DNA of 64,000 bases from DATEGZ01 sp035519535 (lineage in GTDB: Bacteria > Acidobacteriota > Vicinamibacteria > Vicinamibacterales > SCN-69-37), in the NCBI GenBank assembly GCA_035519535.1, contig DATIWF010000029.1, forward strand, positions 1-64,000, given 5' to 3'. The notes below the pieces were generated by a model. That model was given only the letters and a program-made list of their open reading frames with translations, was not told where the DNA came from and made no database searches. The translations under genes and the position numbers were made by a program. Position 1 is the first letter of the stretch. Every line of letters starts with the position of its first letter. Shown one piece after another: positions 1-9,038 of the stretch.

Positions 1-516
1 CACGTCGCGAGCGACAACGTGCAGGGCGGTGGGCTCGCTGCGGACGCCCTCGCCGGGTTCATGGGCGGCAAAGGCAAAGTGATCATCATCGATCACCCCA
101 CCGTGGCGTCCGTGCAGGAACGCGTCAAGGGATTCGAAGACGCGATGAAGAAGTATCCGGGCATCTCGATCATCGCCAAGCCGTCGGCCGACGGCCAGCG
201 CGCGAAAGCCGCGCAGGTGATGGAGGACATGCTGCAGGCGCACCGGGATATCACGGGCGTGTTTGGGATCAACGGACCCACGGCGCTCGCGGCGGCGGGG
301 GTGGTGGGCGCGGCCGGTCGCAAGGACATCGCGGTCGTCGGTTTTGACGCAGACGACGAAGTGCAGGCCGCGATCAAATCGGGCGGGCCGCTCAAGGCGA
401 CCGTCGTGCAGTCGCCGGGCAAGATCGGCCAGATGACGGTCGACCTGATCGCGAAGGCGCTGGACGGCCAGGCCGTGCCGTCGAGCGTAGCGGTGGACGT
501 CGGCATCGTGAAGTGA
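1..516 (+). CDS. Sugar ABC transporter substrate-binding protein, C-terminal part
   Basis: The reading frame is open from the first base of the window, so the gene begins upstream and only the last 171 codons are present. It is a periplasmic binding protein of the ribose/galactose (RbsB, Peripla_BP_4) type. The tail VVGFDADDEVQAAIKSG followed by LKATVVQSP is the usual C-terminal lobe signature, with the helix GQMTVDLIAKAL after it. Its stop overlaps the GTG of the next gene (GTGA), and an ATPase and a permease follow, so this is the first visible gene of a sugar import operon. The sugar cannot be read from the sequence. A GTG at base 19 is internal and not a start. Confidence 0.9.
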   Translation, partial: HVASDNVQGGGLAADALAGFMGGKGKVIIIDHPTVASVQERVKGFEDAMKKYPGISIIAKPSADGQRAKAAQVMEDMLQAHRDITGVFGINGPTALAAAGVVGAAGRKDIAVVGFDADDEVQAAIKSGGPLKATVVQSPGKIGQMTVDLIAKALDGQAVPSSVAVDVGIVK

Positions 517-1988
517 GCGCCCTTCTCACCGCGCGCGGTTTGTCCAAGTCGTACGGCGGCGTGCGCGTTCTCGACGGCGTCGACTTCGAGCTCCAGGCCG
601 GCGAGGTGCACGCGCTGGTCGGCGAAAACGGCGCGGGCAAGTCCACGTTCGTCAAGATCCTGGCCGGCGCGGTGCGCGCGGAATCTGGTGAGGTCCAGCT
701 GCGCGGCGCGCGGCTTCCCGCCGGCCATCCCCTCGCGGTGCGGCGGCTCGGCGTGAGCGTCGTCCATCAGGAGTTCACGCTCGTGCCGGAGCTCGACGTC
801 GTGGACAACGTGTTTCTCGGGCGCGAGCGCGGCCGGCCGTTCCTTCGTCGGGCGGAGATGGCGCGTGCCGTGCGGGCGCGCCTCGACGAGCTTGGCGTCG
901 ACGTGGACCTGAGCACACCGGTCGGACAGGCGAGCGTCGCGCAGCAGCAGCTCGTCGAGATCGCGCGTGCCCTCGAGCTCGACGCGGCGGTGCTCGTGCT
1001 CGACGAGCCGTCGGCGAGCCTCTCGGCGCGCGAAGTCACGCGGCTGTTGACGGTCGTCCGGCAGCTTCGCGACCGCGGGCTCGGCATCATCTACATCTCC
1101 CACCGGTTCGACGAGATCTTCTCGGTGGCCGATCGCGTGACGGTGTTGCGGGACGGCCGTCACGTGGCGACCGCGGCCGTTGCGGGCCTGGATCGCGCTC
1201 AGCTGATTCGATGGATGGTCGGCCGCGAGGTGTCAGAAGAGTTTCCGGCGCGCGCGCCCAGGCCGGGGGCGCCCGCGCTCGAGGTGCGCGGCCTCTCGGC
1301 GGCGGGACGCTTTCGCGACGTGTCTCTGACCGTGCGCGAGGGCGAAATTGTCGGGCTGGGCGGCCTCGTTGGCGCCGGCCGGACGTCTACCGCGCTCGCG
1401 ATCGTCGGCGCGATCGCGTCCGACGGCGAGGTGCGCGTCCGCGGCGAGCGAGTGCGGTTGCGCACGCCTGCCGACGCGATCGAGCGCGGCCTGGCGTATC
1501 TCACCGAAGACCGCAAAGGGCGCGGGATCTTCGCGGAGCTCTCGACCTCGGCGAACATCACGATCGCGTTTCTGCGCGCGTTCGCGCGCCTGGGGCTCGT
1601 CTCCGGCGCGCGCGAGCGCGACGCGGCCGCGCGCGCGGCCCGCGACTTCGACGTCCGCGCGGCGACCCTCGAGCAACCCGCCGCCACGCTCTCGGGCGGC
1701 AACCAGCAGAAGATGCTGCTCGCACGCTACCTGCTCGAGCCGCGCACGCTCGTGATCCTCGACGAGCCGACGCGCGGCGTGGACGTCGGGGCGCGCGCCG
1801 AAATCTACGCGCTCATGAACCGGCTGACCGAAGCCGGGCTCGCGATCCTCATGATCTCGTCCGACCTGCCCGAGCTCATCGGCATGGCCGACCGCGTCAT
1901 CGTCATGCGCGACGGAGGGATCACCGGTGAGGTCGACCGCTCCTCGCTCACGCCCGAGGCCGTGATGGCGCTGGCGATGCCGGCATGA
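513..1988 (+). CDS. Sugar ABC transporter double ATP-binding protein (RbsA/MglA type)
   Basis: This 491-residue cytoplasmic ATPase has two fused nucleotide-binding domains and powers sugar import with the neighbouring permease. The N-terminal half has an intact Walker A, GENGAGKST (residues 37-45), and a Walker B ending LDEPSASL, but its signature is degenerate (SVAQQQLVEIARA). The C-terminal half has the degenerate P-loop usual for RbsA (GGLVGAGRTS) together with a good signature LSGGNQQKMLLAR and ILDEPTRGVDVGAR. Length and order match the family. It starts at GTG and overlaps the binding-protein gene by 4 bp; its own stop overlaps the permease start (ATGA). The three genes are therefore probably translationally coupled. 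Confidence 0.93.
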   Translation: MSALLTARGLSKSYGGVRVLDGVDFELQAGEVHALVGENGAGKSTFVKILAGAVRAESGEVQLRGARLPAGHPLAVRRLGVSVVHQEFTLVPELDVVDNVFLGRERGRPFLRRAEMARAVRARLDELGVDVDLSTPVGQASVAQQQLVEIARALELDAAVLVLDEPSASLSAREVTRLLTVVRQLRDRGLGIIYISHRFDEIFSVADRVTVLRDGRHVATAAVAGLDRAQLIRWMVGREVSEEFPARAPRPGAPALEVRGLSAAGRFRDVSLTVREGEIVGLGGLVGAGRTSTALAIVGAIASDGEVRVRGERVRLRTPADAIERGLAYLTEDRKGRGIFAELSTSANITIAFLRAFARLGLVSGARERDAAARAARDFDVRAATLEQPAATLSGGNQQKMLLARYLLEPRTLVILDEPTRGVDVGARAEIYALMNRLTEAGLAILMISSDLPELIGMADRVIVMRDGGITGEVDRSSLTPEAVMALAMPA

Positions 1989-2896
1989 CGATCCGCCGTG
2001 CGCTTTCGCGCTACGCGATCTTCATCGCGCTCGGCGCCGAGTGCGTCATTCTCGCGCTGGCCACCGACACGTTCTTCACCGTGGACAACCTGACGAACGT
2101 CCTGCGCCAGAACGCGTTCCCCGCCGTCATCGCGGCCGGCATGACCTTCGTGATTCTCACGGCGGGCATCGATCTCTCCGTCGGATCGGTCGTGGGGCTC
2201 GCCGGCGTGTTGTGCGCGGACGCGCTCGTGCACGGGTGGAGTCTGTGGGCCGGCGCTGGCGTCGGGCTGGCGGTGGGCCTCGCGATCGGCACGGTGAACG
2301 GCACCATCGTCACGCGCCTCCGCGTGCCGCCGTTCGTGGTCACGCTCGCGATGATGCTCGTCGTGCGCGGCGCGGCGTACAAGTACACGAACGCGAACAC
2401 GATCTCCGGCCTGCCCGCGTCGTTTGCCGGGCTCAGTCAGCGCGGCGCGATGGCCGCGACGATGGCCGTCGTCTTCGCGATCGCGTGGGTGCTGTTGATG
2501 CGCACGCCGTTCGGCCGCCACGTCTACGCGACGGGCGGCAATCGCGACGCGGCATGGCTGTCGGGCGTGCGGGTCAACCGCGTGCTCATGTCCGTCTACA
2601 TGATCTGCGGGCTCAGCGCCGGCCTGGCCGGCGTCCTCGTCGCGTCGCGGCTGAACGCGGGCTACCCGCGGGCGGGCGAACTCTACGAGCTCGACGCCGT
2701 CGCCGCCGTCGTCGTCGGCGGCACGAGCCTCTTCGGCGGGCGCGGGTCGATCTGGGGGACGCTCGCCGGCGCCTTCTTCATCGGCATCCTCAACAACGGC
2801 CTCAACCTGTTCAACGTCAGCCCCTATGATCAGATGATCGTCAAGGGCGTCGTCCTGTTGGCGGCGGCATCGCTCGATCGATGGAGGACGGCATAG
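1985..2896 (+). CDS. Sugar ABC transporter permease (RbsC type)
   Basis: This 303-residue polytopic inner-membrane protein forms the translocation pore of the importer. It carries the family signatures GMTFVILTAGIDLSVGS (about residues 51-67) and GRHVYATGGNRDAAWLSG, the cytoplasmic coupling region. Hydrophobic segments continue to the C-terminus, and the length is typical. The ATG overlaps the ATPase stop by 4 bp. A hairpin lies 7 bp after its stop, so this is probably the last gene of the operon. The substrate (ribose, galactose or another sugar) is not determined. Confidence 0.92.
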   Translation: MTIRRALSRYAIFIALGAECVILALATDTFFTVDNLTNVLRQNAFPAVIAAGMTFVILTAGIDLSVGSVVGLAGVLCADALVHGWSLWAGAGVGLAVGLAIGTVNGTIVTRLRVPPFVVTLAMMLVVRGAAYKYTNANTISGLPASFAGLSQRGAMAATMAVVFAIAWVLLMRTPFGRHVYATGGNRDAAWLSGVRVNRVLMSVYMICGLSAGLAGVLVASRLNAGYPRAGELYELDAVAAVVVGGTSLFGGRGSIWGTLAGAFFIGILNNGLNLFNVSPYDQMIVKGVVLLAAASLDRWRTA

Positions 2897-2903
2897 GGAT
2901 CGG

Positions 2904-2937
2904 GATCAAGTTGGAACTTCTCTCTTCGAACTTGATC
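2904..2937. terminator. Bidirectional hairpin terminator candidate
   Basis: Thirteen-base arms (GATCAAGTTGGAA and TTCGAACTTGATC, one mismatch) enclose an 8-nt loop. It sits between the stop of the permease gene and the stop of the convergent small membrane gene. No long T run follows, so strong intrinsic termination is uncertain; the position favours a shared terminator. Confidence 0.55.
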
Positions 2938-2949
2938 TCGAATGTGATG

Positions 2950-3147
2950 CTAATGGAGCCTGACCGAATCCGGCAGCTGCGCGTGCCGTTGGAACTTCGC
3001 GGCGACGAGCGCGAGCACGATCACCCCGGCGCTGAACCAGACCGCTGTCGACCAGGTCAGGACGCCAAGGAAAGCCGCCGCGAGGATAACGGCGATCGAC
3101 ACCAGCGCGACGATCAGGACCAGAGTGAGCCGAGGGATCGCGGACAT
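2950..3147 (-). CDS. Small two-helix membrane protein, unknown function
   Basis: A 65-residue protein, almost entirely hydrophobic, with two predicted membrane helices (about residues 7-28 and 33-49) and a short polar tail. No family is recognised. It is supported as a gene by a good ribosome binding site (CTGGAGG, 6 nt before the ATG) and by a TATACT box about 60 bp upstream on the same strand. It is convergent to the sugar transporter operon and separated from it by a hairpin. No function is proposed. Confidence 0.6.
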   Translation of the reverse strand: MSAIPRLTLVLIVALVSIAVILAAAFLGVLTWSTAVWFSAGVIVLALVAAKFQRHAQLPDSVRLH

Positions 3148-3205
3148 GTGGGCCTCCAGGTGCTGCGACGGACGCCAATGCTCCCGCTGAGGAAGGTTCC
3201 CTGCC

Positions 3206-3211
3206 AGTATA
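3206..3211 (-). promoter_or_regulatory. -10 box (TATACT) of the small membrane gene
   Basis: TATACT on the minus strand lies about 58 bp before the ATG at 3147. It is the same hexamer found before both kinase genes and the third propeller gene. No convincing -35 was seen. Confidence 0.4.
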
Positions 3212-3233
3212 CGCGTGTCCTCGCTTGCCCGTG

Positions 3234-3239
3234 TAGAAT
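3234..3239 (+). promoter_or_regulatory. -10 box (TAGAAT) of the first propeller gene
   Basis: TAGAAT lies 36 bp before the ATG at 3276, leaving a leader of about 30 nt that contains GGAGG. No clear -35 is visible. Confidence 0.4.
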
Positions 3240-3275
3240 CTTAGCGACGATAGCAAGCCGCCCCGGAGGCCCCCC

Positions 3276-6200
3276 ATGTTGTTCAATCGCAAGCCGTTGA
3301 CGCGTCTCGGTCACACTGTGTTCATCGCCCTGCTGCTGTCCGCCAGCCTCGTGGCCCAGCGTGGAGGCGGCGCCGGCGGGGCCCAGAATCTTCCCGTCGA
3401 GCCGTTGAAGTTCCGGTACACGGGCCCGCCGACGGGAGGCCGCATCGCGTCGGTCGTGGGGATTCCGGGCGATCCGAGCACCTATTACCTGGGCAACGCC
3501 TCGGGCGGGATTTGGAAGTCCACCGACGGCGGGCAGACGTTCGCGCCCATCTTCGACGATCAGGACGTCGCCGCGGTTGGCGCCCTCGCGATCGCGCCGT
3601 CCGATCCCAACACCGTCTGGGCCGGCACCGGCGAAGCGTGGGTCATCCGCGACAGCGACGTGATGGGCGACGGCGTCTACAAGTCGACCGACGCCGGCAA
3701 GACCTGGAAGCACATGGGGCTCGACGCGACCGGCCGCATCGGCCGCATCATCGTGCATCCCACCAATCCCAACATCGTCTTCGTCTGCGCCATCGGGCGC
3801 GTCACCGGCCCGCAGGAGGAGCGCGGCGTGTTTCGGTCGACCGACGGCGGCGCGACCTGGCAGCGCACCCTGTTCGTGAGTCCGGACGCCGGCTGCTCGG
3901 GCCTGACGATGGACGCGAAGGATCCCAACGTGCTGGTCGCCGGAACGTGGCAGGTCGTCATGCACACCTGGGGCGAGTTCAGCGGCGGTCCGGGGAGCGG
4001 CGTGTACAAGTCCACCGACGGCGGCGCGACGTGGAAGAAGATCGAGGCCGGTCTGCCGCGGCCGCCGTACGGCAAGGTGGATGTGGCGATCGCGCCGTCC
4101 AACTCGCAGCGCGTCTACGCCCTCATCCAGACGGCGGACCAGGGCTCGCTCTGGCGGTCCGATGACGGCGGCACCACGTTCAAGGTCGTGAGCTGGGATC
4201 GCTCGCTCATCGGGCGTGCGGGCTATTACATCCGTCTCGCGGTCAATCCGCAGAACCCCGACGACGTGCTCATCGCGAACAGCGGGTTCCATCGCTCATA
4301 CGACGGTGGGATGACGTTCGGCGGCCGCGGCGGCGCCGGCGCGGGTGCGCCGCCGGCAGCGGGCGCGCCCGGCGCGGCCGGCGCCGCGGGCGGACGCGGC
4401 GCGGCGGGCGCGGCCGGTGCGCCCGCGCGAGGCGGGGGCGGCGGCGGATTCGGCGGGGGCGGCGGGGCCGCAAGCTGCGGCGATTGCCACGACATCTGGA
4501 TCGATCCGCAGAATCCCGCGCGTTACGTCCTGACCGATGACGGCGGCGCGAACATCGCGACCGGGCAGGGCAGCACGATCAGCGTGTCGCTGCCAAACGC
4601 GCAGAACTATCACGTCGCGATCGACAACCGCGTCCCGTACTGGATCTACAGCAACCGGCAGGACGACGGCACGATGCGCGGGCCGAGCACGGTCACCGCC
4701 GATACCGGCAGCGGCCGGCTGCCCGACGTGGCGCCGGCGGCCGCGGGCGCGGGCGGCCGCGGCGGACGCGGGGCGGGCGGCGGTGGCGGCGGGCGCGGCG
4801 GTGGCGCCGGCCTCGCGTGGGAAGCCAACCTCGGCGGCTGCGAGTCAGGCTTCACGATTCCCGACCCGACCGACGCCAACATCGTCTGGGCGACGTGCTA
4901 CGGCAACAAGCTCACGCGGTGGGACGGCCGCACGCGCACGGCGCGCTCCGTCAGCCCGTGGATGATCACGCTCGACTCGGAGCCCAACGCGTCCAAGTAT
5001 CGGTGCCACTGGACCGCGCCGCTCGCGATCGATCCGCTCGAGCACAACAGCGTGTATTACGGCTGCCAGGTCGTCTTCAAGACGACGAACGAAGGGCAGT
5101 CGTGGAAAGTCGTGAGCCCGGACCTCTCGCATCGCGACCCGTCCAAGATCGTCTCCTCGGGCGGCATCGTCGGCGACAACCTCGGGCAGTTCGCGCCCGA
5201 AGTCGTCTTCGCGATCACGCCGTCGCCGATCAGCGAAGGCCTCGTGTGGGCCGGCACCAACGACGGCAAGCTCTGGTACACGAAGGACGGCGGGGCGAGC
5301 GGCAACTGGACCGACGTCAGCAGGAACATCACGGGCATGCCCGAGTTCGGCACGATCTCGAAGATCGACGCCTCGACGTTCGACGCGGGCACCGCGTACG
5401 TCGCGGTCGACGCGCACCTGATGGACGACATGAAGCCGTACATCTTCAAGACGACGGACTTCGGCGCGACCTGGAAGAAAGTCACCGGCGACTTGCCGAC
5501 CGGCCATCCGCTCGACTACGTGAAGGCGGTGACCGAGAACCCGAACAAGAAGGGCATGCTGTTCGCCGGCACCGGCCATGCGTTCTTCTACTCGATGGAC
5601 GACGGCGCGCACTGGACGCGGTTCAAGGACGGCCTGCCGCCGGCGCCGGTGACGTGGATCGTCGTCGAGCCGCGCTACCACGACGTCGTCGTGTCGACGT
5701 ACGGGCGCGGGCTCTACATCATGCCGGATATCTCGATCCTCGAGCAGACGGGGCGCGCGACGGCGCCGCCGACGACGCAGCTCTACGCGCCACGGCCGGC
5801 GATTCGCCAGGCGCGCAACGGCACGGCGGAGTTCCTCTTGTCGCTGGCCACGGCGCCGCAGGCGCCGGTGCCGATGCAGATTCTCGACTCGGCCGGCAGG
5901 GTCGTGCGGTCGCAGCAGGTCCAGACGCGAACGGGCCTGAACAAGATCACGTGGGACCTCCGGTACGATCCGCCGACCCTGGTCGCGCTTCGGACGACGC
6001 CGCCGCAGAACCCGCACATCTGGGAGGAGCCGCGATTCCGCACCACCGAGACGCGTCCGATCACGCACTGGGGCGTCGGCGGCGGCACGGCCACGCCGAT
6101 CGCCGCGCCGGGCAAGTACACGGTGAAGTTCACGGTGGACGGGCGCGAGCTGACGCAGCCGTTCACGATCATCAAGGATCCGGCGATCGCCTCACCGGAC

Positions 6201-6677
6201 GCCGACCTCGTCGCGTCGACGAAGATGCAGGTCCAGATCCGCGACGACATCACGGCGACTTCCGAGATGGTGAACCGCATGGAGATCACGCGGCGCCAGA
6301 TCGAGGATCAACTGAAGGCCAACCGGGGGAAAGATGAGCTCGAGAAGCCCCTGATGGACCTCGACAAGAAGATCCTCGACGTCGAGCTGCAGCTCGTGAC
6401 GAAGTCCGACATGCTGAGCGACGACAAGTACTTCCCCGAGGCCTACAAGGTCTACATGAATCTGCTGTGGCTCGGCGGCGCGGTCGGCACGGGCGCGAGC
6501 GACGAGGCGGGCGGCGCGGAGTGGAAGCCGCGTGACGCGGCGTTCGAGATCCTGGCGGACCTCGAGAAGCAGCTCGCCAACGCGAAGGGCGGCTTCACGA
6601 CCATCGTCGACAAGGAGATTCCGGCGTTCAACAAGGCGATGGCAGGGAAGCTGCCGGAGATCAAGGGCGGACACTAG
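3276..6677 (+). CDS. Giant secreted VPS10/BNR beta-propeller protein (1)
   Basis: An 1133-residue protein with a signal peptide (hydrophobic stretch to about residue 26), so exported. It is built of Asp-box/BNR blades (for example STDGGQTF, STDAGKTW, STDGGATW), as in the sortilin/VPS10 'glycosyl hydrolase' group common in Acidobacteriota, and is probably one or two large propellers. The C-terminus has an Ig-like strand region (about 860-960) and a helical region (about 985-1060). Two Gly/Ala/Arg-rich inserts interrupt the propeller (about 348-398 and 486-512). Right after the first comes CGDCH, a CxxCH heme-type motif where the paralogs at 21843 and 29553 have GGDDYxxxW. GGAGG precedes the ATG. 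Its TAG shares CTAG with the TAG of the convergent hydrolase. No catalytic residues could be named; it may bind or process polymers. Confidence 0.85.
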   Translation: MLFNRKPLTRLGHTVFIALLLSASLVAQRGGGAGGAQNLPVEPLKFRYTGPPTGGRIASVVGIPGDPSTYYLGNASGGIWKSTDGGQTFAPIFDDQDVAAVGALAIAPSDPNTVWAGTGEAWVIRDSDVMGDGVYKSTDAGKTWKHMGLDATGRIGRIIVHPTNPNIVFVCAIGRVTGPQEERGVFRSTDGGATWQRTLFVSPDAGCSGLTMDAKDPNVLVAGTWQVVMHTWGEFSGGPGSGVYKSTDGGATWKKIEAGLPRPPYGKVDVAIAPSNSQRVYALIQTADQGSLWRSDDGGTTFKVVSWDRSLIGRAGYYIRLAVNPQNPDDVLIANSGFHRSYDGGMTFGGRGGAGAGAPPAAGAPGAAGAAGGRGAAGAAGAPARGGGGGGFGGGGGAASCGDCHDIWIDPQNPARYVLTDDGGANIATGQGSTISVSLPNAQNYHVAIDNRVPYWIYSNRQDDGTMRGPSTVTADTGSGRLPDVAPAAAGAGGRGGRGAGGGGGGRGGGAGLAWEANLGGCESGFTIPDPTDANIVWATCYGNKLTRWDGRTRTARSVSPWMITLDSEPNASKYRCHWTAPLAIDPLEHNSVYYGCQVVFKTTNEGQSWKVVSPDLSHRDPSKIVSSGGIVGDNLGQFAPEVVFAITPSPISEGLVWAGTNDGKLWYTKDGGASGNWTDVSRNITGMPEFGTISKIDASTFDAGTAYVAVDAHLMDDMKPYIFKTTDFGATWKKVTGDLPTGHPLDYVKAVTENPNKKGMLFAGTGHAFFYSMDDGAHWTRFKDGLPPAPVTWIVVEPRYHDVVVSTYGRGLYIMPDISILEQTGRATAPPTTQLYAPRPAIRQARNGTAEFLLSLATAPQAPVPMQILDSAGRVVRSQQVQTRTGLNKITWDLRYDPPTLVALRTTPPQNPHIWEEPRFRTTETRPITHWGVGGGTATPIAAPGKYTVKFTVDGRELTQPFTIIKDPAIASPDADLVASTKMQVQIRDDITATSEMVNRMEITRRQIEDQLKANRGKDELEKPLMDLDKKILDVELQLVTKSDMLSDDKYFPEAYKVYMNLLWLGGAVGTGASDEAGGAEWKPRDAAFEILADLEKQLANAKGGFTTIVDKEIPAFNKAMAGKLPEIKGGH

Positions 6678-7567
6678 CGCGCGCTGACGACCCAGTCCAG
6701 CATCGTGCGCGCGACGACCTCGGGCGCCTCTTCGTGCGGCCAATGGCCCGCGTCGGCGAGCTCGACGACCTTCGCGTTCGGCAGGAGCTCGCGCCAGCGG
6801 GCGAGCTGGCGCGGCTTGAACGCCGAATCCTTCAGGCCCCAGAGAATCAGCGCGGGCCGGTCCCCGAGCGCGCCGGCCTGCGCGAGCAGGGACGCGTAGA
6901 AATCGCGCGAGCCGGTGAGGGCGCGCGCGAGGGCGTGCAGCACGCGCACGCGGGCCTTGCGGTCGCGGAACACCTCGAGGTACTGGCGGTGAATCGCTGG
7001 CGTCAGCAGCGCCCGGTTGCCGTAGGCGCTCGGCATGAGGACGCGCAGGGAGAAGTTGGCGTACTCGTACAGCCACCGGCCCACCGTGCCGCCGGCGATC
7101 CGCGCCTTTCGCAGCATGTCGGCGTCGTCGTCGAACGGCCACATCCAGGTATTGAGCAGCACGAGCCGCCGGACGCGCACGGCCGGGTCGAAGCACAACG
7201 GCAGGCCGATCGGCCCGCCGAAGTCGTGCACGACGAGCGTCAGCTCGTCGAGGCCGAGCCGGATGACGAACTCGCGCAGCACGTTCGCGTGCGCCTCCGG
7301 CGTGTACGCGAACCGCGTGGGGCGCTCCGAGAGGCCGAAGCCGAGATGGTCCGGCGCGATGCACCGCACGTGCGGCGACAGCGCCCGGATCAGATGCCGG
7401 AACTCGAAGGACCACGTCGGCGTGCCGTGGACGAAGAGCACGGGCATGCCGCGGCCTTCGTCGACGTAATGCATCCATCCGGCGCCGAGGTCCAGGTATC
7501 GCGGCGCGAACGGGTAGGCCTGCAGATCGAGCCAGGCGGGCTGCGACGGCGACGCGCTGCGGGCCAT
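6674..7567 (-). CDS. Alpha/beta hydrolase, haloalkane dehalogenase-like
   Basis: A 297-residue alpha/beta hydrolase. Visible elements are the oxyanion motif HGTPTW (47-52), the nucleophile elbow VVHDFGG with Asp115 in place of the usual Ser, an acidic residue in WGLKDSAF (Asp247) and the catalytic His in DAGHWPHEE (about 275). An Asp nucleophile and the Trp-containing LNTWMWP strand are typical of haloalkane dehalogenases and close relatives, which hydrolyse carbon-halogen or related bonds through an Asp ester. The true substrate is unknown. I chose the ATG at 7567, preceded by a GGAG element, over an upstream in-frame ATG inside the previous gene. It starts 4 nt after the decarboxylase stop, so the two probably form an operon. 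Confidence 0.85.
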   Translation of the reverse strand: MARSASPSQPAWLDLQAYPFAPRYLDLGAGWMHYVDEGRGMPVLFVHGTPTWSFEFRHLIRALSPHVRCIAPDHLGFGLSERPTRFAYTPEAHANVLREFVIRLGLDELTLVVHDFGGPIGLPLCFDPAVRVRRLVLLNTWMWPFDDDADMLRKARIAGGTVGRWLYEYANFSLRVLMPSAYGNRALLTPAIHRQYLEVFRDRKARVRVLHALARALTGSRDFYASLLAQAGALGDRPALILWGLKDSAFKPRQLARWRELLPNAKVVELADAGHWPHEEAPEVVARTMLDWVVSAR

Positions 7568-7571
7568 CGGG

Positions 7572-8984
7572 CTACCGCTCCGCCTCGCGGCGCATCGCCG
7601 CCCAGGCGCGCTCGACGTGCACGCGCTCGGTCGCGAGCGACCCGATCGACACGCGAACCATCCAGCGGCCATCGAGCACTGCCGGCGTGAGGTACGCGTC
7701 GCCCGACGCGTTCACGCGATCGACCCACGCGAGCGTGTGGCGATCGAGCGCCTCGCCCTCGAGCCCGGGCGGCGCGTGCCGGACGCACACGGTCTGCAGC
7801 GGAACCGGGTTGACGACGTGCCAGTGCGCCGTCGATCGCACGGCGCCCGCCAGCCACTGGGCGTGCTCGAGGTCGCGGCGCACGCGCGCCTGCAGGCCCG
7901 ACACGCCCTGATTCCGGATCAGGAACCAGAGCTTGAGCGCGCGAAACCGGCGGCCGAGCGGCAGGCCCCAGTCGCGGAAGTTCTTCACCACGCGGTCGGC
8001 CGCCGACTGGAGGTAGCTCGGATTCGTGGACATCACGCGGATCAAATCCTCGGGCTCGCGCACGAAGTACACCGAGCAGTCAAACGCGGCGCCGAGCCAT
8101 TTGTGCGGGTTGACGACGACGGAGTGCGCGCCCTCGATGCCTTCCCAGAGCCGCCGGCACTCGGGGAGGATCATCGCCGAGCCCGCCATGGCGGCGTCGA
8201 CGTGCAGCCAGAGATGATGCCGCGCGGCGATGTCCGCGATCGCGCCCACCGGATCGATCGCCGTCGTCGTCGTCGTGCCCGTGGTCGCGACGACCGCGCA
8301 CGGCACGCGGCCCGCGGCGAGATCGTCGGCGATCGCGCGCTCGAGGGAGTCCGGCCGCAGGGCGTAGGCTTCGTCATGCGCGACGTGCCGGACGTTGTCC
8401 CGGCCGAAACCGGCGAGCAGCGCCGCCTTGTCCACCGAGCTGTGGCTGTGCGCGGAGGCGTACACCACGAGCGGCTTCGGCTCGGCCTGCAGGCCGCCGC
8501 GCGCCAGACTGTAGCCCGTCGTCTTTTCGCGCGCGCAGAGGAGCGCGACGAGCGTGCTCGTGGACGCCGTGTCCTGAATCACGCCGCTCCACGCCTCAGA
8601 GAGGCCAAGCATCTGACGCAGCCAGTCGGTGGCGACTTCTTCCACCTCGGTCAGCGCCGGGCTCGACTGCCACGCGAGCCCGAGCACGCCGAGCCCCGTG
8701 CTCACGTAGTCGCCGAGCACGCTCGACAACTCGCCGTTCGATGGGAAGTAGCCGAAGAACTGCGGATGCGTCCAGTGCGAGAGCCCGGGCACGACGATCG
8801 CGTCGAGATCGTCGATGACGGCGTCGAAGTCCTCGGGCTGGTCGGGCGGCGTGCGCGGCAGTTGGGCCTTCACTGCGCCCGGCTCGGTGCGTGCCATCAC
8901 CGGCCGCGACGCGACCTGGTCCCGGTAGTCGGCAATCCAGTCGATCAGTTGATGTCCGCGTCGGCGGAATTCGTCGGTCGTCAC
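7572..8984 (-). CDS. PLP-dependent aromatic L-amino-acid decarboxylase family protein
   Basis: A 470-residue group II pyridoxal-phosphate decarboxylase, the usual length for aromatic amino-acid or tyrosine decarboxylases. The family opening is seen (FRRRGHQLIDWIADY; SHWTHPQFFGYFPS), as are the PLP-stacking His in SAHSHSSVDKAA (His181), the pyridine-binding Asp in HVDAAMAG (Asp263) and the Schiff-base lysine in VNPHKWLG (Lys295). It should turn an aromatic amino acid into the amine in the cytoplasm; the specificity (Trp, Tyr, Phe, DOPA) is not readable. It starts at GTG with GAGGAG upstream and is followed 4 nt later by the dehalogenase-like hydrolase. The promoter is divergent with that of the VOC gene. 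Confidence 0.92.
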   Translation of the reverse strand: MTTDEFRRRGHQLIDWIADYRDQVASRPVMARTEPGAVKAQLPRTPPDQPEDFDAVIDDLDAIVVPGLSHWTHPQFFGYFPSNGELSSVLGDYVSTGLGVLGLAWQSSPALTEVEEVATDWLRQMLGLSEAWSGVIQDTASTSTLVALLCAREKTTGYSLARGGLQAEPKPLVVYASAHSHSSVDKAALLAGFGRDNVRHVAHDEAYALRPDSLERAIADDLAAGRVPCAVVATTGTTTTTAIDPVGAIADIAARHHLWLHVDAAMAGSAMILPECRRLWEGIEGAHSVVVNPHKWLGAAFDCSVYFVREPEDLIRVMSTNPSYLQSAADRVVKNFRDWGLPLGRRFRALKLWFLIRNQGVSGLQARVRRDLEHAQWLAGAVRSTAHWHVVNPVPLQTVCVRHAPPGLEGEALDRHTLAWVDRVNASGDAYLTPAVLDGRWMVRVSIGSLATERVHVERAWAAMRREAER

Positions 8985-9022
8985 GGGCTCCTCGTGCCGG
9001 CGCTCCGGCGGCCGGCGCAGCC

Positions 9023-9032
9023 ATCATAAGAT
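9023..9032. promoter_or_regulatory. Overlapping divergent -10 boxes
   Basis: TAAGAT (9027-9032, plus) ends 6 nt before the GTG of the VOC gene, implying a leaderless mRNA. TATGAT (9028-9023, minus) overlaps it and could serve the decarboxylase operon, which keeps a Shine-Dalgarno. Two polymerases could hardly use both at once, so the two directions may compete. Confidence 0.45.
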
Positions 9033-9038
9033 GGACCG

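Noticed and set aside
2881..3300. Plus-strand open frame across 2881-3300
   Set aside because: It crosses the hairpin and the divergent promoter region and has no family match. The minus-strand two-helix gene with a ribosome binding site is preferred.
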